Positions 18,472 through 23,943 of a stretch of 23,943 nt of DNA are shown here, piece after piece. The notes beneath the pieces are model-generated. The model was not told the origin of the DNA. It did no database searches and worked only from the letters and a program-made list of their open reading frames with translations. The stretch spans positions 1-23,943 of the forward strand of contig JANBVO010000104.1 of the NCBI GenBank assembly GCA_030052745.1, given 5' to 3'. Origin of the DNA: Pleurostoma richardsiae. Lineage: Eukaryota > Ascomycota > Sordariomycetes > Calosphaeriales > Pleurostomataceae. Position 1 is the first letter of the stretch. Each line of letters begins with the position of its first letter. The translations under genes were made by a program, and so were the position numbers.

Positions 18472-19474
18472 ACAGGGTGAGAAATACTCCATACATTTAC
18501 GGCGCTGGCTAACCCCGATCGAAAAGACCAAATAGCCAAGTCCCGCCCTCTGTAGCAGCTATACCGAGACGTAGATGGTGCGAGGTCGGACTGTTGTTGC
18601 GACACACGGAATCCTTATGGAGCTGCAAGGCCGGGAGGATCTCTCTCATATATAGGCAACGTGGACTTAGTCTCACGGAGCCAACACGGTCGCTGTACGG
18701 CCGTGGTCATGGTCAGGGGAAGTTGGCCAGTCGGACACTAATGCAGTGTGTGACAGGGAACGTCTCTAGCAGTCATCGTCTGCTTCGATATCCTCTTATT
18801 GCTAGCGTATCTAGGCCACCGTTAAGCGGCTTTCTTCGCTCTCTCGCCTTTGCCGGAGAGGGTACAAGCTCTAGATTCTTCGCTCAGCTTAATTTAAAGA
18901 GCTACTCACCTAGTTTCCAAACCTACAAGTGCTTTAAAACTACCATCGCCAGTAGCGTTGCAGCTCCGCTGACCACGCCTCTGGCCAGTCCATTTCTAGC
19001 TTAGGTAGGTCATCATGGTGTGCCGCCAGGGGATTGCACTTATCGCTCCAGTGCTGCCTGGATCTCCTCAGGTGAGACCAGGCTTTCAGCGCCCTAGGCC
19101 GTTCCTATCTAGTTACACAGTGCGTGTGTTCCAATATCAACCACAGGGGTTGTCGCATAGACCTATGCTGTTATGATGTTCGTGTCACGCCGTGTCCAGC
19201 TAATGCGGGCCCCACCGAACCGCCACTTTTCGGTCGTCTAGATTACGTTCATGACTGGTTAGTCCGGGCCTACGGCTTGACTTAACCCATATCTGCGCAT
19301 GAACAGCTGCGTGTCAGACTAAGCAGAGTTTCGTAGGACAGTTTGACGATACAACGCCACCGGGCACACCTCTATTCTCATCATTGTGCGTCATTGGTCA
19401 TCTGAAAACATGGCAGCTTCGTCGGGCAGGCGATCTCGACGTCGATTCTCTAACGGCTGATTTGAATTTCTTCG
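18472..19474. other. Intergenic; one uncalled ORF
   Basis: The plus-strand ORF 18594-19004 is 136 codons long but starts without a leader or TATA box and has no recognised domain, so it is not called. TCTAGCTTAGGTAGGTCA near 19000 and similar CCTAGG-containing motifs are scattered; nothing else is seen. Confidence 0.35.
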
Positions 19475-19693
19475 TTGGAGAATAGGTTCGAAGCGACGAC
19501 GGGAATCCGGCCTAAGGACAAGGCGCTGAAGGTCTGGGAGTATGGAACCAATACCCCCAGCTATCAGAGTGCCGTAGGCCACCAACCCGCGGTCCAGCCA
19601 CACATCAAGTTTGAGGAAAACATCAAACTTGAGGAGCAACTCCAGTCGCATTCACTTGGAGACGCAATGCCCTTACTCTCGTTGATCGCGTAG
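19475..19693 (+). CDS. Possible terminal exon of an unrecognised plus-strand gene
   Basis: Open for 72 codons (contains KALKVWEYGTNTPSYQSAVG) and ends normally. It holds an 18-nt imperfect tandem repeat coding IKFEEN-IKLEEQ (about 19604-19639). An upstream ATG at 19410 opens a short basic reading (MAASSGRRSRRRFSN) that could be an earlier exon, but no consensus donor was found. A minus-strand frame of 86 codons over the same bases (19651-19391) is an alternative. Family unknown. Confidence 0.25.
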   Translation: MENRFEATTGIRPKDKALKVWEYGTNTPSYQSAVGHQPAVQPHIKFEENIKLEEQLQSHSLGDAMPLLSLIA

Positions 19694-20726
19694 GCGTGGA
19701 AACAGGCCGATATGATGTGTAGTGGTTGTTGAGGGAGGCGCACGCGCAAGTACACAAGGAGCTGAGTACTCAACCTGTGAGTACCGGCGCCTGTGGCCAT
19801 TCGCCCTACACAAGGTTGGGAATAAGTCTGAGGTTCATGTCCTGGATCAAAGTAGTACTGACTATCGCTCAGAGTTTCAATGATACCGATCTCTATAGCC
19901 TCGATAGATGTCTGATATGTAATAACGATGTCAGAGGGTGCCTGTGAAGGAGCTCATCCATTGCACACCCGAAGTCTACCAAGGCAATCGGCACAGAGAC
20001 GTTCGTATCCCGAAACGCTCACAAAGCTGTCGCTTGCTTCTCCCGACCCTGCCATCCAGGCCGATCTGACAGCAGGGTTTCGCGTTTCCGATCGAGAACC
20101 AGCATCCACCATAAAGGATGTTGTTTGGAGACTAGGCAGTGGACATCGTTGGTTGTTCCTATGCTATAGTGAGTAGATCCTGCGGACGAATTTGTTGGAT
20201 ATTTGAGTCTATAATGGCATAGACTGAACTAGGAGTTTGTGATGGGGTTCGTAGTACGTCTGTTCACCTAGATCATTGACGCCGGAAAGACAGGTACGTC
20301 GATGCCTTGGACCGGTTGGGGTCACTGATAGTATCCTGGTGAGGACCCTCTGCAGAATCCAAGACTTCGCCCTTGCTGATGCAGGAGCGGCCGTACTGCG
20401 CGTGTACATCTCCCTTCTAGATGAGCACCAAGCCATATGATCGAGTTTTGAAGTTGATGGCTGAGGCCAGGTGTCGAGGCCAAGGCGGCATTCAATAGTA
20501 TCGATGGAGGGCGGTTGGAGAGACGCAACTTTAATGCCGTAGCTTGCGAAGGCGATGATTTGCAAATAATACGACTGAATCCGCTAGCCTATTCTGATCC
20601 TGAGGTTAATACAGAATCAACGAGATTCTAGAGGCATGTGATGGAAATGTGAACACCCGGTGAAAGGCGACATGCCTAGGTTGCTAATGTGCCTGAGGAT
20701 CGAAGGAGGCTCAAGCTAAAATAAAA
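19694..20726. other. Intergenic, uncertain ORFs only
   Basis: A minus-strand ORF of 118 codons (20565-20209) and a partly overlapping protein-like frame lack leaders, splice support and family resemblance. Nothing is called. Confidence 0.35.
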
Positions 20727-21229
20727 CTATATATTTTACTTCCCTCCTACCTGCTGCCCTCCTCTGTCGCCAAATCTGCTCAACTCCCGGCACCGCAGCT
20801 GATCCGCAGCAACACGACACAACTCCCATCATTTTTCCTCCTCACAGAGGCGCCGCACGGCTATATCTGCTAGGCATCCGCATTCCCTCAACAGCCAGTC
20901 GCCCAGCCGAATCTTGCCTAAGCGACACCCGCGATCTGAAATCCCCAACGCCCTCCCTCGCTGCCTCGTCTTCAGCTTCCTCCTGCCGCAAATAACGCCG
21001 TGAGCGCGGCTACCTACGCCTAGGTAAGGCGACCCACTAGCCCGCGGTCAACACGTCGCAACGGTAGGAGGCTCACGAGAATCGACCAGCAGCAAACACA
21101 GCCAGAGAACGAGAGCCTCATTTTCTGGTCAGCGCTACTACAAACCCAGTCACTGATTTATCCGGCTTGTTTCCGCATAACGCCGTAACGACTGCAGTCC
21201 AACCCGCGTTGTTGACAACCGACGTGGGC
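20727..21229 (+). promoter_or_regulatory. Leader-like tract: TATA-like box, C/T-rich, no ATG for about 500 nt
   Basis: A TATATATTTTAC box (20727-20738) is followed by about 270 nt of C-rich, G-poor sequence (CTTCCCTCCTACCTGCTGCC...), then more mixed sequence. No ATG occurs on the plus strand from about 20700 until 21230. A donor-like GTGAGC at about 21000 could start a leader intron. The tract has the look of a promoter with a long 5' untranslated leader, but the frame opened at 21230 (MFYTGCYMSHPVPIERLF) stops after 28 codons, so the gene it once served is lost, very short, or further downstream. An inverted TACCTA/TAGGTA pair lies at about 21010-21025. Confidence 0.45.
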
Positions 21230-21590
21230 ATGTTCTACACGGGCTGCTATATGTCTCATCCCGTTCCGATAGAGCGCCTCTTTAATCACTGGTGCGGTGC
21301 GTGTGCGCAGATGTAAGAATAGACGATACATGAGGAGTGCTCCTGATGCACAAAAGCCGATGAGGCAGCGAGGTCTGCAGAGCATCTCGAGCTCGGACAT
21401 GCGGCCACGTAGAATAGCATCTGCATTGTTGGTGTAATTAATTCGATGGAAGATAGGATTGGCGTATTAGACAAGGCGGCTGCGGGAGTAGATTACTCTG
21501 TGCGACATGGAAGGCTCAGTTGACCGTATGGGATGCTACGCATGGCGCAGTAGGATCAATACAGGACCGTTGAGAAGAAGGTAAGCATGA
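21230..21590. other. Intergenic before the NLR relic
   Basis: Holds a 28-codon plus ORF at 21230 and an 80-codon minus-strand ORF (21400-21158, MSELEMLCRPRCLIGFCASG...), neither supported by a leader, splice sites or a family. Not called as genes. Confidence 0.35.
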
Positions 21591-21598
21591 AAATTGTG

Positions 21599-21607
21599 TA
21601 TATAAAT
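21599..21607 (+). promoter_or_regulatory. TATA box of the NLR relic
   Basis: TATATAAAT, 50 nt upstream of the ATG at 21657, in a short leader. Confidence 0.5.
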
Positions 21608-21656
21608 TTCGACTTATCTCGAGGAACACAGGCTGAACCTCAGTGATGCCGCAGCA

Positions 21657-22860
21657 ATGACCTCCCAAGCAACCAAGTGGGTTTGTCACAAAGTGAGTGA
21701 TAATTTTAGATCCGTACCTATGTGTGGCTCATCCGCAGGATTACCTAATACTTCCCAGACCACTGCAAAGCCACACCATCGGAGTAGGGATAAATTCGAT
21801 GTCCGTGATTCCTTGACAGGGTTCGACGAGGTTTCCAGGACTTCTGCTAAAGCTACGGGGGCGAGAACTATACCGAGCAGGGGCAATTGCCGAGAGGCTG
21901 TTAATCCTCTGGTAAATTTACTTTGTATTTTTTTTTACCCTAAACAACAACCAGCGAATATAAGTCTCCGGACAATGTTGTCGACTGGCAATCCTGCCTT
22001 CTATGGGGCGAGTGCTAACGCGTCAACTTGCGGGGCGATCCGCTCCGACCTCCACATCCGGATGCTACCCCCGCAGCCCGCACTGGCTCTTCCGATCCTG
22101 CCAGACCCCGACTTCCTGGAGCGGCCGGACATCGCGGCGTGGATACGGAATAACTGCGCTGAGGCTGACAGTCGCGTGGCACTTGTGGGCCCAGACGGCA
22201 TAGGGTATACGCAGCGCCAGTCCACGTCAGGCTTTCGGATCGCGCTGACGACACCAGAAAAACCCAGCTCGCCCTGCAGTATGCGTATGAGATCCGACAG
22301 CGCCATGAGGAGATACCGATCTTCTGGGTGCCCGCAAGCACTAGCAGCCGTTTCGAAGCGGCCTATCGAGACATAGCAGCCAAGCTGCAACAGCTGCAAC
22401 TGCCACAGCATGCTGATCCCAATGCCGACACGCTCTGGCTGGTATGCGACTGGCTGTGTGACGATGAGAACGGGCCGTAGATGATGGTTCTCGACAACGT
22501 CGACGACGTGCAAACTTTTACTCGGACCATCCTCATGGCTCAGCGACCGAGCCGCCGGTCGAGTTATTCCTGCCGAAAAGCCGCCACGGATCGATCCTCA
22601 TCACATCGCGCAGCGTGGAAATAGCACAGAGGCTGACGGGCAGTATGGACAGCGTCTACGAGGTGCCGACTTTGGATGAAGATCACGACCTGCCGCGAAC
22701 AAGCTCGATGAGGGTTACGACAAGGCCGATGCCACCGATCTGGCCCGCGCTCTCGACACACATATATCTCGCCATCAAACACGCTGTCGCGTTCATGAAC
22801 CGTCAAACTTCGCGGATGTCTGTTTCCAGATACGTACACAAACTCAGAGAGGCGAACAGG
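21657..22860 (+). pseudogene. NB-ARC NOD-like receptor (NLR) pseudogene
   Basis: From ATG 21657 a short exon meets a donor GTGAGT (21693) with acceptors at 21738 or 21759; the N-terminal region to about 22060 is not recognised. Then PILPDPDFLERPDIAAWIR and CAEADSRVALVGPDGIG lead into an intron at 22205-22257 (GTATAC to GACACCAG, branch GCTGAC); splicing it completes the P-loop GPDGIGKT followed by QLALQYAYEIRQ. Next come FWVPASTSSRFEAAYRDIA and the Walker B block MMVLDNVDD. Lesions: in-frame TAG at 22478-22480 just before Walker B; a one-base frameshift at a T run near 22515; two further frame changes near 22690 and 22765. Recognisable ARC-type text (SRHGSILITSRSVEIAQRL, FMNRQTSRMSVSRYV) ends at about 22857 and no C-terminal repeats follow. 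Fungal NLRs act in non-self recognition and programmed cell death; this copy should not make a working receptor. Confidence 0.75.
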
Positions 22861-23020
22861 ACAAGCAGCCCTGTACCGCGTCCTGCTCTGAGGCCGAGAG
22901 GTGAAGAGAACAGATCTAGGCTTGCCCTTCTACAACCCCAGCACACGGCCGTGGGCCAGCCTTGATGGTGAGGAGCTTGCTTGGGCTGACCTGAAGTCTG
23001 GGACCGATCGAGATAGACGT
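22861..23020. other. Spacer between two relics
   Basis: The frame after the NLR block continues to 22965 without family resemblance. Nothing else is seen. Confidence 0.4.
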
Positions 23021-23672
23021 TTATAGGCGGCGGGACCCCTTATAACATGTCGCAAACTCTGTCCACTCCTTCAGATCCATGGTTCTCACGCACTCTGTGA
23101 AAAGTCTGTCGATCTTCTCGTCATCCAATGCCTCCCCCCAACGACACCATTGACGACGACTTGGACCATCATAAAGCCTTGCCACATAGCAGTAGAACGG
23201 GTTTCTCGGACTTGAGATCCTCGGGGGAACAATTTCTGGGGAACGCGGCGTATGTTTCTCTCCCGCAGGCGGCTACAGGAGTTCCTGCGCGTCGCGAGGA
23301 ATTGGATGGGAGACGTCCCAGCTAGCTCTTCCACTGTCCACCGAACGGGCTCATATTCGACCACAAGCTTGACCTCGCTCATCGGCTCCAGAAAGACCCG
23401 CGATACCCTCGCAGCCTCTGGGGTGTACATGGAGATTGTGTCCGGCGCCAGATCTGGTCAGTCAAACAGCACACCCGCGGGGATATTGCCTCCTTGATGT
23501 TGCCTCTCTTAGTTGGAGTAGTATCCATGCTGCTTCCCTCGCGAGCTCATTCTCCAAATCTGGGACCAGCGTGCTCCTCTGCAACATGCGGCTTTTCATC
23601 ATAGGAATTGCTATTGGCTGTTTGAGTGGGGGTGGAATGATAGCAGCCATATGGCACTTTGACTGAGAACAT
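23021..23672 (-). pseudogene. Broken multi-exon gene of unknown family
   Basis: A TATAAAA box (23693-23687, minus) precedes ATG 23672 (MFSVKVPYGCYHSTPTQTAN). Downstream, one frame reads GGNIPAGVLFD, an in-frame TGA, PDLAPDTISMYTPEAARVSR and EVKLVVEYEPVRWTVEELA. After an acceptor CTCCTGTAG (ending about 23283) another frame reads NPFYCYVARLYDGPSRRQW, GEALDDEKIDRLFTECV and TMDLKEWTEFATCYK to TAA 23023-23021. The TGA between LFD and PDL, and the lack of a good donor before the last exon, suggest decay, although unseen introns could explain part of it. Family not recognised. Confidence 0.45.
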
Positions 23673-23686
23673 GGTTGCGGAGATTG

Positions 23687-23693
23687 TTTTATA
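23687..23693 (-). promoter_or_regulatory. TATA box of the right-end relic
   Basis: TATAAAA on the minus strand, 15 nt upstream of the ATG at 23672, which is close for a TATA box; a later start codon may be the real one. Confidence 0.35.
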
Positions 23694-23943
23694 TCTACCG
23701 GCTACCTCACCCAGCATCGGAGCCCTGCCAAACCCCCTACACTAGGACCTGCCCGATCGTGGCCGTGTCTGCCGACTGTGCCATTCAAGGGTCCACGGCA
23801 CACCAGCTTCTCATGTGGTCCCCGCGTCGGTTCGCGAGGAAGCCCGGCACGGTCAGGGGTCGGCCAGCCTTCTTCAGGGGCCGTCACATTCCTACGAGGC
23901 GCACAAGCCTCCCCTTCACGGCTTCGGAATGGCTCCCAGAGGG
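23694..23943. other. GC-rich right edge, open frames on both strands
   Basis: One minus-strand frame is open from the window edge to a stop at 23702, and two plus-strand frames are also open to the edge, because the sequence is GC-rich and poor in TAA/TAG/TGA. No domain is recognised, so no gene is called; a coding exon cut by the window edge is possible. Confidence 0.35.

Noticed and set aside
18594-19004. Plus-strand ORF of 136 codons as a gene
   Set aside because: No leader, TATA box or domain; the open length alone is not enough in this much sequence.
22001-22513. Minus-strand ORF of 170 codons
   Set aside because: It is antisense to the NLR P-loop and Walker B blocks, which are clearly coded on the plus strand.
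1-23943. Starship or other large mobile element
   Set aside because: An NLR and orphan cargo-like genes are present, but no tyrosine-recombinase captain, DUF3723-like gene or terminal repeats were seen.
1-23943. Functional secondary-metabolite cluster
   Set aside because: There is no polyketide, peptide or terpene synthase; the methyltransferase and second regulator are relics.

Overview
The window looks like a gene-poor, partly decayed stretch of a filamentous fungal genome, most likely an ascomycete. It has short spliceosomal introns (37 to about 190 nt) with GTRNGY donors, CTRAY-type branch sites and YAG acceptors, TATA boxes followed by C/T-rich leaders, and families typical of fungi: a Cps1-type glycosyltransferase, Zn2Cys6 regulators, a TAM-type methyltransferase, an APH-fold phosphotransferase and an NB-ARC NOD-like receptor (NLR). 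No rRNA, tRNA, CRISPR array or recognisable transposase was seen. Many genes are split by introns, so they were rebuilt here by joining exons by eye; exon borders are predictions.

Left part (1-5100): a minus-strand GT2 glycosyltransferase runs off the left edge (1-584). Then come a small Ser/Pro-rich ORF (1371-1721, minus), the 3' exons of an unrecognised spliced gene (2134-2455, minus), and a compact group of unrecognised small genes: a 199-aa protein (3031-3630, plus), a two-exon 108-aa protein (4004-3627, minus) whose stop codon overlaps that of its convergent neighbour, a doubtful 46-codon ORF (4319-4179, minus) and a 70-aa charged helical protein with an intron in its 5' leader (4804-5016, plus). 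The leaders at 2941-2996 (plus) and 4352-4406 (minus) resemble each other and face inward, so a 1.4-kb unit is bracketed by an imperfect inverted repeat.

Middle (5600-13900): an intact intronless APH-family protein (5610-7115, plus); then a graveyard on the minus strand: the C-terminal half of a Zn2Cys6-type regulator (about 8040-9020), the C-terminal part of a TAM-type methyltransferase with a nonsense codon (9265-9760), and immediately upstream an AWS plus start-of-SET remnant (9812-10360). Next is an apparently intact, GC-rich vWA-domain gene (11939-10783) and a four-exon gene for an unrecognised 202-aa protein (13832-13058).

Right part (13900-23943): degenerate coding-like sequence (13899-15135), a well-preserved eight-exon Zn2Cys6 transcription factor (18264-15305, minus, 761 aa predicted), about 3 kb with little recognisable, a C/T-rich leader-like tract without a single plus-strand ATG for about 500 nt (20727-21229), an NLR pseudogene (21657 to about 22860, plus) and a broken multi-exon gene of unknown family (23672-23021, minus). 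Functional links between neighbours are not shown by the sequence. The main picture is intact islands (APH, vWA, Zn2Cys6 factor, small unrecognised genes) set among gene relics, several of them broken where family alignment expects tryptophan.
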